A stretch of DNA of 64,000 nucleotides, from assembly GCF_032854445.1 (NCBI RefSeq), contig NC_088300.1:35257608-35321607 (forward strand). The letters run 5' to 3'. This stretch comes from Liolophura sinensis (lineage: Eukaryota > Mollusca > Polyplacophora > Chitonida > Chitonidae). The notes beneath the pieces were generated by a model, which saw only the letters and a program-made list of their open reading frames with translations, was not told the origin of the DNA and made no database searches. Shown here piece after piece: positions 11,436 through 27,448 of the stretch (within the stretch, counting starts at the first letter, position 1; every line of letters begins with the position of its first letter). The position numbers and the translations under genes are program-made.

Positions 11436-12340
11436 TTGCAAATTAGCCCAATGTTTTGCCAACGCCTCCACTTGTTGTCCCATGCCTCCGCTTGTTGTCC
11501 CATGCCTCCATGTATTGTTGCGTGCCTCCCACTGTTTTCACATGCCGCCATGTGTTGTTCCATGTCCCTGCTTGTTGTTCCATGCCTCAGCCTGTGGTCA
11601 AATGTCTCCGTTTGTTGTTCCATGCCTCCACGTGTTATCTCAAGCCTCCCTGTGTTGCTCCATGCCCCTGCGTGTTGTCCCAAGTCCCTGCGTGTTGTCC
11701 CATGTCTACATTTGTTGTCCCATTCCTCCGTGTAATGTCACATTCCTCCGCGTGTTTCCCCATGCCTCTGCTTGTTGTCCCATGCCTCCGCGTGTTTTCC
11801 CATGCCTTCATGTGTTGTCAAGTGCCTCCGCTTGTTGTAACATAGCTCCATGTGTTGTCACATGTCCCTGCTTCTTGTCCCATGCCTCCGCGTGTGGTCC
11901 AGTGTCACCGTTTGTTGCTCCATGCCTCCGAGTGTTGTCCCATGCCTCCGCGTGTTTTCCCATGCCTTCATGTGTTGTCAAGTGCCTCCGCTTGTTGTAA
12001 CATAGCTCCATGTGTTGTCACATGTCCCTGCTTCTTGTCCCATGCCTCCGCGTGTGGTCCAGTGTCACCGTTTGTTGCTCCATGCCTCCGAGTGTTGTCC
12101 CATGCCTCCGCGTGTTATCTCAAGCCTCCGTGTGTTGTCCTATGCCCCTGCGTGTTGTCCCATGTCTCTGTTTGTTCACCCATGCCTCCGCGTTTTGTTC
12201 CATGCCTCCGTGTGTCGCCCCAATGCCTCCGCGTGTTGTGTTATGCCTCCGTGTGTTGCCTTATGCCTCTGAGTGTTGTCCCATGCTTCCGTGTTTTGTT
12301 CCATGCCTCCACTTATTACCTCATGCATTCGGTTATTATA
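11436..12340. repeat. 20-bp minisatellite with higher-order duplication
   Basis: About 45 units follow the 20-bp pattern CATGCCTCCGCGTGTTGTCC. Positions 11781-11940 (eight units) are repeated base for base at 11941-12100. A more diverged relative of this block is visible about 300 bases to the left of the first copy. The array therefore grew both by single units and by multi-unit blocks, the latter recently. The Cys/Pro/Val-rich frames of about 190 codons are by-products of the repeat. Confidence 0.95.
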
Positions 12341-14562
12341 TCATATATCCACAGCTTCACCTTTAGAAGCTTTACGCTTTTGGTATGTACCCTGTACGCA
12401 TGTTTTTGTGGGTACATTCAGAATTAATGTATTGATTTCATCGCGTATTCGTATTTTCAGGCTGCTCTGGTTATTTCCCCTTTGTTGTAAAAGTTTCTCC
12501 TGTCTGCCGAACGTTTACTGATAAGATTTACTTCAAGTCCTTATTGTTTATATTCGTCGACATGAGTATGACTGTATCGATAGTAAAAGATAGTAAAACC
12601 CAATATTTATTGAGTTGGCCGGTCATTTCAACTTAAATGTCTAACAAAACGTAATGAAATCGTCGATTGTCCCTGGTTATTTATAGGGTGTAGGCCTATT
12701 ACCCACCACAAAACTATACTTATATGAAGTCTATATATATCCAACTGAGATCCCCCTAATACCTGGCCAGCGGCTTCTGATAGACAGAGAATGTTTTTAA
12801 GACCCCCTCCCTGTGCGAGTATAATCTCGTGGGGGAGTGGGAGGGACAATCACGCTTGGCTGAGAACCATCCATCAACTTTTTTCCATCCCAGTGATTCC
12901 CTAGATGGTCTGACGTATAAACGGACAGTTATCAGCCCGAGGCCTGCCTTTTGCAAAGATAAGCCTGATTAAAAACTACAACAACAAACTCAAACTGCGA
13001 GACTGTATATGGAAAAATAATAACAAACCACTTGATCGGTGTGATTCAAATATTTACCATTGTCTCTTGCTTAAATTTTGAAAAAAAATACGGTCACTGG
13101 ATTTCTAAGAACTATAACGTGTAAAATTACTGAAATGTACACATCTGAATATGGATGATACATCAGTGATGGTCGAAATCATTAAAACTATTTCTTTTCT
13201 TTTTTTTTTTTTCTTGTTTCTAGTAATAACCATGGCCCCCCTTTTTTAGCCGGAGATAGTGATGATTTGACCAGCTTTGGCCAACGTTTCTTGTAGAATG
13301 ACTGTAATACCGATATGAGATTATGGGTGCTGACTGTATAAGAATATGACCTGATATAGTTATGGTGCCAAATATGGGGCCATGGTGGGCAAACTGATAT
13401 GTCACCCATATATGAGGGGGCCCGGATTAGCGATTTTCCAAAACCAACTCTTCTATATCCTTTAGGCAGTGGTTTTCTGGTAACCTACACAGGGCGATGA
13501 TTCATAGTATACTGTTTGATACGGACCTATGATGTACGTACTATGAACGCGATCAGTCACCTGTTCAGATGACTATGTACACAGGACGCGCATGAGACTG
13601 TTGTTGGGCACCTTCACATACTTACGTGTGGAAAGGACGTATTAGTTATCACAGGTAGATCCAAGACGAATTCATTATGTTATTATGTTCAAATGCGCCA
13701 AAGGAGTGCCGTGATGTGTATATGCTTTCATGGTTACGGATGTCAAGGTGTCCCCCCTGGGCAGTTCTACCTCCCAACAACTCTCCCTCACTAACTCTTC
13801 CACACCTAAGTTCTCGTTTGTCACGTTTACAAGTATGCCCAGGAACTGGCCCTGTTGAAGAAGCAGTCAGATTAGAGGCCGGTATCCGGACACCAGTACT
13901 ATTGTCACTACCGTGCAATGCAATCCCGGGGGCCATTGTGCCCCTCACGTCAAACGCACAACAGGAGATGCGGCACTTTTGAATTCATGGCCGTTCATGG
14001 CTGTGTAATACGATAGTACAAGGATACACACAAGGATCGTATCACACTTTGTCCAAGTGACGCAGCCCGCATAAGTCTTATATATTATAGCTTTTTTGAA
14101 AGTAGGCCTTTATACAATCGCTTGTCAAGTCTTAACTATAAGAAGATTGGATGCACCTCAGTGTTTGGTTTTATGATTAGGCCCTGTGTATATAGATGAC
14201 CAGGATTTAGGGGCTGTCTAGGATCTATGAGGGGGATGCATGCATGGGGGTGGGGGATATGTTATCTTGTCTCTGAACTCCACCACCCTCAAGCTATCAG
14301 GTGCAGGCTTACAAACAACGTTGCGCTTCACTGCCTTCGCTCACTTCTTTACAGTCATCAGACTCATTACTTGATACCTGGCAAGAGGATTGTAGAAGAC
14401 GAATTGGCTGCCACATTACATAAATTTCTTTTTAGATGTCTTATGATTTAATTAATTGATATAGGTTGTGTGTATAAAAAGAAAGGAAACTAGTGCGCAC
14501 CTTGACATCACATACCACAACTACGCCATATACTTGCACTATAATCTGCAACCAAAACATGG
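12341..14562. other. non-coding interval
   Basis: I recognise no gene. A less AT-rich patch at 13740-13985 is open on both strands (about 100 codons each) but carries no domain or clear splice pair. A T-rich tract lies near 13196-13215. Confidence 0.45.
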
Positions 14563-14668
14563 TGGCGAGTTTCCTCTGGGCTCTGTCCGGTTTCCTCCCA
14601 CTATAAATGTAGTATTCAAGTGAAATATTCTTCAATACGGCATAAAAGACCAATCAATTAAACGAAAT
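14563..14668 (+). mobile_element. SINE-A 3' half
   Basis: GAGTTTCCTCTGGGCTCTGT, CCGGTTTCCTCCCACTATAA, GTGAAATATTCTTCAATACG and GCATAAAAGACCAATCAATT follow the SINE-A body and tail in plus orientation. The tRNA-like head is missing. Confidence 0.75.
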
Positions 14669-18544
<3,876 letters not shown>

Positions 18545-18765
18545 ATGAGCCTCTTCTCAATGCGGTCGTTGTGAGTTCAAGTCCAGATCATGCTGACTTC
18601 CTCTTCGGCCGTTGGTAGGAAGGCCAGGCCGCAAACTGCCGATTGTAGCGGGTTTTCCCAGGGCTCTGACAGGTTTATTCCTACCATATAATGCTGACCA
18701 CTGTCGTATAAGTGAAATGTTCTAATTCAGTTAAAATGAATAAGTTAATAAAAGGCGGTAAACTG
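18545..18765 (+). mobile_element. SINE-A copy lacking its extreme 5' end
   Basis: ATGAGCCTCTTCTCAATGCG, GTCGTTGTGAGTTCAAGTCC (B-box region), CTCTTCGGCCGT, TTTTCCCAGGGCTCTGACAG, CATATAATGCTGACCACTGT and CGTATAAGTGAAATGTTCT run in SINE-A order on plus. The end is A-rich (AATAAGTTAATAAAA). Substitutions throughout indicate an old insertion. Confidence 0.75.
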
Positions 18766-21029
18766 TACGTATTACAGTTTGCAGGAAACTCTTGCAGGAA
18801 AGAATACTGGAAGTTGATATAACTTATGTAACACAGTATAAATCACGAGGTCTTGCTGAATTCATTTGTATTTGTGTTGTCCGAGGACAGCAGTGCATGT
18901 ATATAAGATAAGGTCAAAATCACTTCACAAAATCAGATAAGAGAAATTCAGAAATGCCAGAACATTTACATATTTATACATTCAGAGAGGTCTATGGATT
19001 ATAGTGTGTATATGGTTAGAGGATTTTAGCGTTTCAGACTTGCAGCATTTTGTCACGACACATGATTGCGCAGAAGTAACCAGAGCTTCAAAAACTTCCT
19101 GGTCAGTGGCTGACTCAGTATCACGCGCACAACAAGCCGGAGCTTCTGTCATTATGCCACTTCAATCACAGCCGCTTACTGAAATATATGGCAGTTTTCC
19201 AGATAACGCCTTTGAAGCTGAAAATGAAAAGTATATGACGATGACTATATAGACACTTCTGCAGCCAGTCCTCTTATTATATGTATTTGTACATAGAGTA
19301 ATTTGCATAGGTGTAATTGTCTTAAGTTGATGTTGTGAGTATATATATATATATACGGGGCCAGAAATTAATGTCCCCTATTTTATGTTGTCAAAATTAC
19401 TTATAAAAGTTTCTACGGTTAGGACAAATGAATTTTTTCAAGCACAAAAGTCAAATTTATCAGACAATATTCCCAGTATATTGAAATTTTTTTAGGGTAT
19501 CCTGTAATTTGGCCAAACCTAGAGGGTATTAAAATATCCTGGTATTTTGTCCCCTTTCTACGCATAAAGAATTCCATTTCGAACCCTTCTGTACCGTTTG
19601 TTGCATTAAGGCCAATCTGACAAATAATGTTATACACAAGCTTGATATTAAAGATCCCCCCCCCAACTCCCACCACAACTCACCCCACCCTCCCATTCTT
19701 CACATCCTCACAATCACCCCCCAAAAAGTCCCAATGGCAAATCTTCTTTGCTTTCAAACTGAGAAGTATCACCATGCACTGAAAATCCGACGCTGAAGGA
19801 AATTAACTTGAGCCCGTGACAACGAGACTTTTGCTCGCAATTACCGCAAACCTATCCATCAGGGAGATTTGACACCAGATCAGCCGAGTGACAAGCACAC
19901 ACGCACGGAGCTGATATATACTGGTATCATTAAATTTTTATGTACTGACTAAAACAATGTCTTGTGAAGTTAATCAGGTTATAATCTTTTACTTACATTT
20001 AGAAAGAATATGCTCTTTGGTGAATTCAAACAAATCATATAGATTTATCAGAATTTGCTATATATTATGCAAGTAGCTTTAGTTGGCCAATAAAGCTTCT
20101 ATTTAAATATGAAAAAAGTATTATGTAAACCAGTTGCCATAACACGAGTATTCTGTTACTTTTAGCTTATTGTTCTCCACATTTTTTCTTTATTTATATT
20201 CTGAGTGTAGATACAAAACAAGATTCATCCTGTGTAACGGATAGAGTGTTTAGCCCGCAGCCATCCATCAATGCACGAGTGAAATGTTCAGGTATATAGG
20301 TATACCCTTTAAGTGAAACAATGCATTGTTATGTTAACCAGGCTGCGACGGAATATGACCAGCATGAAAGAGATTTGTTTTTTCAAGTAAAAGAATATAA
20401 CATTAAGATGAGTGACAATTTGATTGTTTCAGACACGATAGCCGCTGATCACGTGACAAGCTCGCTAAAAAGAATCCTGCAGAACTTATAGTCACGGTCA
20501 GTGCTAAATTGCCGACTCTATAGGTGACTTTTTTTGTTTTTTGTTTTGTGTGTTTGGTTTTTTTTGTTATTATTATTTACCTCACGCGTGAAGTGCTAAC
20601 TCTTAATTGTCATTCAAGAGAACGTATTTTTAGCTGGTGAATAGAACGATGAAGGATACCGGTTTGCGGCATAATACGTCGAGTGAATGCAAATTCTTAC
20701 TATACACACGTTGCTGAGACCACATACTCTTCTCTTCGCTCCCTCCAATCCTTAAGAATATATTTAGGCAACAGAAGTAATGGGCACAACACAGACTTAA
20801 TTGTCAGGATACGTACGGCTTACAATAAGAATGGAAGGCGGATGTGACCTTTCACCGTTTTGTTATCTCGCTTAGACTGGCTGATGTAATACGATATGTT
20901 CAACCATCTAAACCTCAAGCACGTTGTGAGCACTCTAAATGGAAACAATAACCTTTAAAAGAAGAAACACAAACACAACACGAGAAATCGTGACGTTTCA
21001 TTCATTCAGTGTTTGAGAGAAAGACGATT
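18766..21029. other. non-coding interval with one exon-like ORF
   Basis: Apart from the candidate exon at 19038-19252 I see only AT-rich DNA, a short TA run at about 19342-19355 and T-rich tracts near 20530-20570. Confidence 0.45.
19038..19252 (+). CDS. candidate 3'-terminal exon, unknown product
   Basis: An open frame follows possible splice acceptors (GCGTTTCAG|ACTTGCAG) and ends at a TAG at 19250-19252. It encodes a hydrophilic segment ending DNAFEAENEKYMTMTI, with Ser/Ala/Gln-rich sequence before it, as in many cytoplasmic tails. Codon use looks less AT-driven than the flanks. I recognise no domain, find no upstream exon, and see no clear poly(A) signal close by. It could be chance. Confidence 0.2.
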
Positions 21030-21800
21030 CACAACTTAATACATGTTTTCATACCGACTTTGCTTTCTCATTGTCTTAGTTAGTGTCATAGTAGCGGAAT
21101 AGGGTAACACTTATACGCAGTTGCGAGAGTTAAGGAGAGAAACAGCCTCAAATATGTCGGGTTGATGCTAAGGAACATTTACCGCTCTTCAATAATATAA
21201 ATCTATGCAACACCGAGTTTGCTTTCTCATAGCGTATCTTTTTGCATGCATGTAGTTGCGGAATGGGGTTACTTTTATCGAGCAACGCAGTTGCGGGAGT
21301 TACGGAGAGGAACTGTCACAAATGTGTCGGATTGACAGTAAGGAACATTTACCGCTGTTCACACGCGCATTAAATGTTCCCTAGCACAAATCGATGTCAA
21401 CCGCATGTTCCTACTAATTAACTTACTTGTTCTTGGGTTGGTCAAGTCCATGGCAATGACATCAATTGACAAAAAAGGGTGTTTATCTGGATCTATACCC
21501 TACTGCGACCACTGTCTGAGAACTCACCAACTGCTATGGTATAGGGTTGGAAATTGTAAACTATTTTTCATGAACAGACGTGATTGCCAGGTCTTAAAAG
21601 ACGTTAGTTAATAATAGAGATCGCATTGTTGGTGTCGATTTATGCTAGGGAAGAATTAATGCGTGTGTGAACAGAGGTAAATGTTCCTTACAGTCAATAC
21701 GACACATTTTGGGGCTCTCTATATAACTCTCGCAACACATGTGTTGCTCAATGAGAGTTACCCCACTCTGCCACTAAGTATGCATGAGGCCCTGTTTTTC
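21030..21800. mobile_element. composite direct and inverted repeat element
   Basis: A segment of about 140-180 bases occurs three times. Two copies are direct (about 21050-21195 and 21215-21400) and one is inverted (about 21630-21795). Shared blocks are GGAATRGGGTTAC, CGCAGTTGCGRGAGTTA, ATGTGTCGGRTTGAC and TAAGGAACATTTACCGCT, and the pair nearest the centre also shares TTCACACRCGCATTAA. The two outer inverted arms enclose about 230 bases of unrelated DNA, as in a non-autonomous transposon with long terminal inverted repeats. The extra direct copy would be a solo arm or nested insertion. The 68-codon frame inside has no domain. Confidence 0.65.
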
Positions 21801-23257
21801 ATTGGGCTCCTATAAATGTATGCCCATCTGTGCAGTATCGCCCATCAGTAAAATGATGTTATTTGGGAGATTGCGAAAGTGGACACCTTTGTCGTGACAA
21901 GCTATAGTTCTTCCTTAGCGAATTAATAAACAAACAAACAAAGAAAATTGCGAAATTATTTTCAAACTGCATGCATCCACGCGTTACTTTTCAGTCGTCA
22001 TTCAGAGGTCAAATGCATTTGGCATGGGCCTTGGTATGGTATGGACCTTTATTAGAAATCTTTATTAGAAGTCCCATTGGCGTAATGCATGAATTCAAAA
22101 CTGATTTTATTGTAAAGCTTTTCGAAGAATTCTACTGAGAGTTTAATTAAGCAGAAAAAAAGATAGGTGCATGTGACGTCTCCCCCTGGGGCGTTTGGGA
22201 CATGGTAGCATTCAGTACCCTCGCCCTTTTCGTCCTCTTAGAGAGAAAAACAATGGATGTGATCTGGAAATATAGATATGGAGATAATAATAAACGTAGC
22301 CCAGACAGGTTAACCACTACTTGTCCGGGTAAGTATTTTTTTAATTCATTTTTCCCCGCAATTCAACAGCTGTTTGAACCCTCCCAAGTTTGAATCATCT
22401 TGTCTTTGGGGACACAAATATATCTTGTTGATTAAAACCACAGAGAGATGAACAAGTCGTTGATGTCATCAGGTAACAACGCCAGCCATTTCCCAGTAAA
22501 TGCTATCCGCACCGCTGTCACGAGTAAACCACGTATATGTATTTATCTTAGTACAATCCCGCACTGAGACGTCAGCGAGGACCGGACAGGTAGTTGATTT
22601 GAGAAGGACTCAACTAATTAACTTTTTTTATTAACAGCATCAAGGATGTTGAAATAACTGTTACAAACTGCGTGAAACTGAAACAGGAAAAGCACACCCA
22701 GTAAACGGAGAGGGTTTCTGTCCTTCTTTCTTTTTCTCTTTTCTCCCATGGTTTTTGGTAGACTATAGTGGAAGTATAATCAAGTGATAACTGCGCATAC
22801 AAAGTGGGCTTGAGGTAAACCACAATACTTATCTAGACACTTTGTAATAGGATCACCGATAATGCGTACACACATTGACTGTTTGGGAACATCGCCGTAT
22901 TCGCCCAGTAAACGGCACGCACCTTACAACCCTTGCACACATATGCGTGGGCCTATCTTCGAATAAAAGCTCGTTATTATTCCCGATAATTTTTATTCAC
23001 CAAATTTCACACCCAGGACTGCAAAGGACGTAGGTTACTAACTGCCATTGTATATAAGTGGAGAATTCTGGAGTTCGGCGTTACATAAAGATCAGATGAA
23101 TATTAAATGAATATTTATCAAGTCTAACAAAGTACGATGTAAAGACAAATGTCCACGAGGACGTCCTTGATCAAGAAGTAAGTTAATTCATGACGTCCAT
23201 ACAGGGTCAGAGTGAGGTCAATACTTTCGCGATGGATTTTCTGAGTTGGCAAACGAG
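21801..23257. other. non-coding interval
   Basis: I recognise no gene, RNA or repeat beyond short AT-rich runs. Confidence 0.45.
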
Positions 23258-24300
23258 TCGTATGTGTTCTATGTTTTCCATCGTTATCGTGTTCTCTTTG
23301 TGTTCTCAGTGATATCATTCTCTCTCTGTGTTCTCCGCGATATCCGCCTTTCTGTGTGATACCCGTGATACCATTCCTTGAGTGTATTCTCCGTGATCTG
23401 TGCGTTTTCTGTGATGTCATCCTATCTGTGTTCTCTGTGATGTCATCCTATCTGTGTATTCCCTGTGATGTCATCCTATCTGTGTTCTCTGTGATGTCAT
23501 CCTATCTGTGTTCTCTGTGATGTCATCCTATCTGTATTCCCTGTGATGTCATACTATCTGTTCTCTGTGATGTCATCCTATCTGTGTGTTCTCTGTGATG
23601 TCATCCAATCTGTGTGTTCTCTGTGATGCAATCCCTATCTGTGTGTTCTCTGTGATGTCATCCTATCTGTGTGTTCTCTGTGATGTCATCCTATCTGTGT
23701 ATTCCCTGTGATGTCATCCAATCTGTGTTCTCTGTGATGTCATCCTATCTGTGTTCTCTGTGATGTCATCCAATCTGTGTGTTCTCTGTGATGTCATCCT
23801 ATCCCTGTGTTCTCTGTGATGCAATCCCTATCTGTGTGTTCTCTGTGATGTCATCCTATCCCTGTGTTCTCTGTGATGTCATCCTATCCGTGTGTTGTCT
23901 GTGATGTCATCCTATCTGTGTGTTCTCTGTGATGTCATCCTATCTGTGTGTTCTCTGTGATGTCATCCTATCCGTGTGTTCTCTGTGATGTCATCCTATC
24001 TGTGTTCTCTGTGATGACATCCCATCTGTGTGCTCTCTGTGATGTCATCCTATCCGCGTGTTCTCTGTGATATCATTCAATTTGTGTGTTCTCTGTGATG
24101 TCATCCCATCTGTGTGTTCTCTGTGATGCCATCCCTGTCTGTGTGTTTTGCATGATGTTATCGTCTTTGTGTGTTCTGTGATATTGTCCTTTCTATTTGT
24201 AATATCACCTTCTTCGTGTATTCTCATTTCATCACCCTCTCTGGGGGATATCATCCTCTCTTTGAGTTCCGGATATCACCATTTCTGTGTTTCTATGCGA
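23258..24300. repeat. 26-28 bp minisatellite (GTTCTCTGTGATGTCATCCTAT)
   Basis: About 30 units of 24-28 bases carry GTTCTCTGTGATGTCATC and then CTATCTGTGT or variants. Unit-length differences come mainly from GT dinucleotide gain or loss. GATGTCATC is a near-palindrome (GATG/CATC arms around T). The edges, before about 23400 and after about 24140, are more diverged, as expected when the centre of an array is homogenised more often. Confidence 0.95.
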
Positions 24301-24700
24301 CATCAAAACTGAGTGTTCTCAGTGGTACCGCCCTGTCTGTATAGTCTTAGTGATGTCCTCGAATCTGGGCATGTGTTCTTTCATGTTATCGCCTCTTAGT
24401 GTTCACATCGCGTCGTCTCTGTGTCCTCAGTGATCTTATGTTCTACGTGTCCTCTGATATGTTATGTGTGTGCTCAGTGATCTTATGTTCTACGTGTCCT
24501 CTGATATGTTATGTTATGTGTGTCCCCAGTGATCTTATGTTCTACGTGTCCTCTGATATGTTATGTTATGTGTGTCCCCAGTGATCTTATGTTCTACGGG
24601 TCCTCTGATATGTTATGTGCGTCCACAGGGATCTGATGTTCTACGTGTCTGCTGATATGTTATGTCATGTGTGTTCTCAGTAATGCCCTCTACTGCGTGT
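24301..24700. repeat. ~50-bp minisatellite related to the neighbouring arrays
   Basis: From about 24405, units built of GTGATCTTATGTTCTACGTG and TCCTCTGATATGTTATGT repeat four to five times, with TTATG insertions changing unit length. The unit resembles two degenerate copies of the 26-28 bp unit to the left. Confidence 0.85.
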
Positions 24701-25285
24701 AATTAGTCGTGTTATGTTGCGTGTAATATCATGAATACCATAGTCTCTGTCAAAAATGAGACAGGGTTCTCATACCAATTTTTAGGATTTTTCATTCATT
24801 TCATTCACATTATCAGTGTGATCGCTGTACCAACCATACGTGTTTTCTAATGAAGGGTAATAGTGTGTGGGCGTCGTCGACATCTTTACGTTTGTCAAAT
24901 GAAGACTAAGCCGTAGCTTCTACATATATTGTTAAAATCAGGACAAATTGTACTCCACAAACGAAAACACAAAAGGGAATATCCGTATTATTTATTATTT
25001 CTCCAATGAAAAGTTTTATTTTCACTGGAATTGATCATTATCAACACACTGTGCCTGCTTCTCTTTTTTTTCTTTTTGTGAGTCTGTGTGTTATTGCTTT
25101 GTTTTTTGCGGGGTTTTTTTGGGAGTGTGTGTGTGGTGGGAGGGGGGGATGCTGTTTAATAATAGTCTAAATACTAGTAACTGTATACATACACGGCCTC
25201 ACGAGGACCTCCGAATAATGCAGGTAATAAAGGTATAAAGTCAATACCCCGGGGACAAGGAAGCAGACATTATCACCACCCACGC
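24701..25285. other. non-coding interval
   Basis: T-rich and G/T-rich tracts lie near 25060-25150. No gene is seen. Confidence 0.45.
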
Positions 25286-25385
25286 AGCTTATTTATTTAT
25301 TTATTTATTTGACTGCCGTACGCAAGAAAATTTCACTTATACGACGGCGGTCAGCATTATGGTGGGAGGAAACGGGGCCCACGGA
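25286..25385 (-). mobile_element. SINE-A 3' fragment
   Basis: A (TTTA)n tract followed by GACTGCCGTACGCAAGAAAA, TTTCACTTATACGACGGCGG and CAGCATTATGGTGGGAGGAA gives the SINE-A tail and back body on minus. The copy stops after about 100 bases. Confidence 0.8.
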
Positions 25386-25589
25386 ACTGTTTAATAACCA
25401 AAACTAAATTCCATATTGTTCACCAGACGATATAAGCTTTCACAGTCAAGATCAATCATTTGATGGTAAATTTCTACATTATTCCGAAATCCCCAATACT
25501 AGTCTGATTTCATATAGCTTTGTTCAGATATGTATGTATCGGACATCGTTTGACACGGTTTTATACATTCCGTGGCCTTACTTCGTCTA
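25386..25589. other. short non-coding spacer
   Basis: AT-rich sequence between a SINE fragment and the next array. Nothing recognised. Confidence 0.4.
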
Positions 25590-26790
25590 TGGTCTCCGTG
25601 ATGTCATATTGATCCCATCTGTTCTCTGTGATATCATATTGATCCCATCTGTTCTCTGTGTGATATCATGATGATCCTATCTGTTCTCTGTGTTATCACA
25701 TTGATCCCATCTGTTCTCTGAGTGATATCATCATATTGATCCCATCTGTTCTCTGGGTTATCGTATTGATCCCATCTGTTCTCTATGTGGTATCGCATTG
25801 ATCTCATCTGTTCTCTGTTTTATCACATTGATATCATCTGTTCTCTGTGTTATCGTATTGATTATTACCATCTGTTCTCTATGTGATATCATATTGATTC
25901 TATCTGTTCTCTGTGTTATCACATTGATCCCATCTGTTCTCTGTGTTATATTATATTGATCCCTACTGTTCTCTGTGTTATCACATTGATCCCATCAGTT
26001 CTCTGTGTGATATCATATTGATCCTATCTGTTCTCTTTGTTATCACATTGATCCCATCTGTTCTCCGTGATATCATATTGATCCCATCTGTCCTCTATTT
26101 GATATCATAGTGATATCATCTGTTCTCTGTGTTATCTTAAGGATCCCATCTGTTCTCTGTGTGATATCGTATTGATCTCATCAGTTCTCTGTTTTATCTC
26201 ATTGATATCATGTTCTCTTTGATATCATATTGATCCCATCTGTCCTCTATGCGATATCTTAGTGATATCATCTGTTCTCTGTGTTATCATATTGATCCCA
26301 TCTGTTCTCTGTGTAATATAGTATTGATCTCATCTGTTCTCTGTTTTATCACATTGATCTCAACTGTTCCCTGTGTTATCGTATTGATCCCATTTGTCCT
26401 CTACGTGGTATCATATTGATCCTATCTGTTCTCTGTGTAATCACGTTGATCTCATCTGCTCTCTGTTTTATCACATTGATCCCATCTGTTCTCTGTGTTA
26501 TCGTATTGAACCCATCTGTTCTCTGTGTTATCACGTTGATTTCATCTGTTCTATGTGTTATCATATTGATCCCATTTGTTCTCTGTGTGATATCATATTG
26601 ATCCCATCTGTTCTTTATGTGATATCATACTGATCCCATCTGTTCTCTGTGTTATCATACTGATCCCATCTGTTCTCTGTGTTATCACACTGATCCCATC
26701 TATTCTCTGAGTGATATCTTATCGATCCCATCTATTCTCTGTGCTGTCATATTGATCCCATCTGTTCTCTGCTATATCATCCTCCCTTAA
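25590..26790. repeat. 29-33 bp minisatellite (TGATCCCATCTGTTCTCTGTGTKATATCATAT)
   Basis: About 38 units follow the plan ATTGATCCCATCTGTTCTCT, then GTGTTATCACA or GTGTGATATCATA. Many units carry the perfect palindrome TGATATCA; others have TTATCACA in its place. The core TCTGTTCTCTGTG is shared with the array at 23258-24300. Short open frames of 60-80 codons within the array are by-products. Confidence 0.95.
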
Positions 26791-27194
26791 TTAGTGATCT
26801 GAATGATTTCCTTATCATGTATGTTCTGTGATATGACATTTGTATGTCACAATGTTTTATGATATCATCATTATAGGTATTCTGTCACGGTATATCGCGA
26901 AATCTATAAATAACTTTAATGGAAGTAATTAGCGTTTAACATTACTTCGTTTCAGACCGACGATTTTATGCCCGAGTGTACATCCTGTAAACACTCACAT
27001 ACATGAGCACTGACGTATGGTTATTACTTGGCCAAATTAATTATTAGTCGAGGCCTATATATATTGTAAGGTAGGCGAAAAAGTTTTATTCATCCTAGGT
27101 CCGGGTCACCGACCAGCGCATTTCTCCAATCCGGAAGCCACATAATGCTATTTTTATACAAAGTCGGTCATTTAATATTTTAGCATGCGTTGAC
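26791..27194. other. non-coding interval
   Basis: Nothing recognised beyond a short decaying margin of the array (GTTCTGTGATATGACATT near 26825). Confidence 0.4.
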
Positions 27195-27410
27195 TCATTA
27201 GCATAACGAGTTGTTCAGCCCCGTGGGGTTGCGGGTTCGAATCCGGCTTCTTCTAGTTCGGCGGCGGCTTTAGGTTAGCCGATTTATCGCTTACCTAACT
27301 AAGGGCAGTCATTCACTCCGGGTATGCTGCATTCAGTTTACTTCACCTCATCTCCTTCGTATAAATCAAAAATCAGTAAGTACGAAGCTAAAGAGCAATT
27401 AATCAAATAA
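27195..27410 (+). mobile_element. SINE-B copy
   Basis: A canonical B box, GGTTGCGGGTTCGAATCCGG, at about 27227-27246 is followed by TTAGGTTAGCCGATTTATCG, CTTACCTAACTAAGGGCAGT, CTCCGGGTATGC and a TCGTATAAATCAAAAAT tail. It has the same organisation as the copy at 596-825. The A box is poorly preserved. Confidence 0.6.
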
Positions 27411-27448
27411 ATAATTGATAACAGCGTTTTTAGCGTTCAGTTTATATG

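Noticed and set aside
11428-12427. Cys/Pro/Val-rich frames of about 190 codons
   Set aside because: These are by-products of the second 20-bp array, open in several frames at once.
13649-13982. Overlapping 99-101 codon frames on both strands
   Set aside because: The moderately GC-rich patch is open by chance on both strands; no conserved motif or splice pair is visible.
23400-26790. CRISPR-like look of regularly repeated 26-33 bp units
   Set aside because: There are no unique spacers between units, the genome is eukaryotic and no cas genes are present. These are minisatellites.
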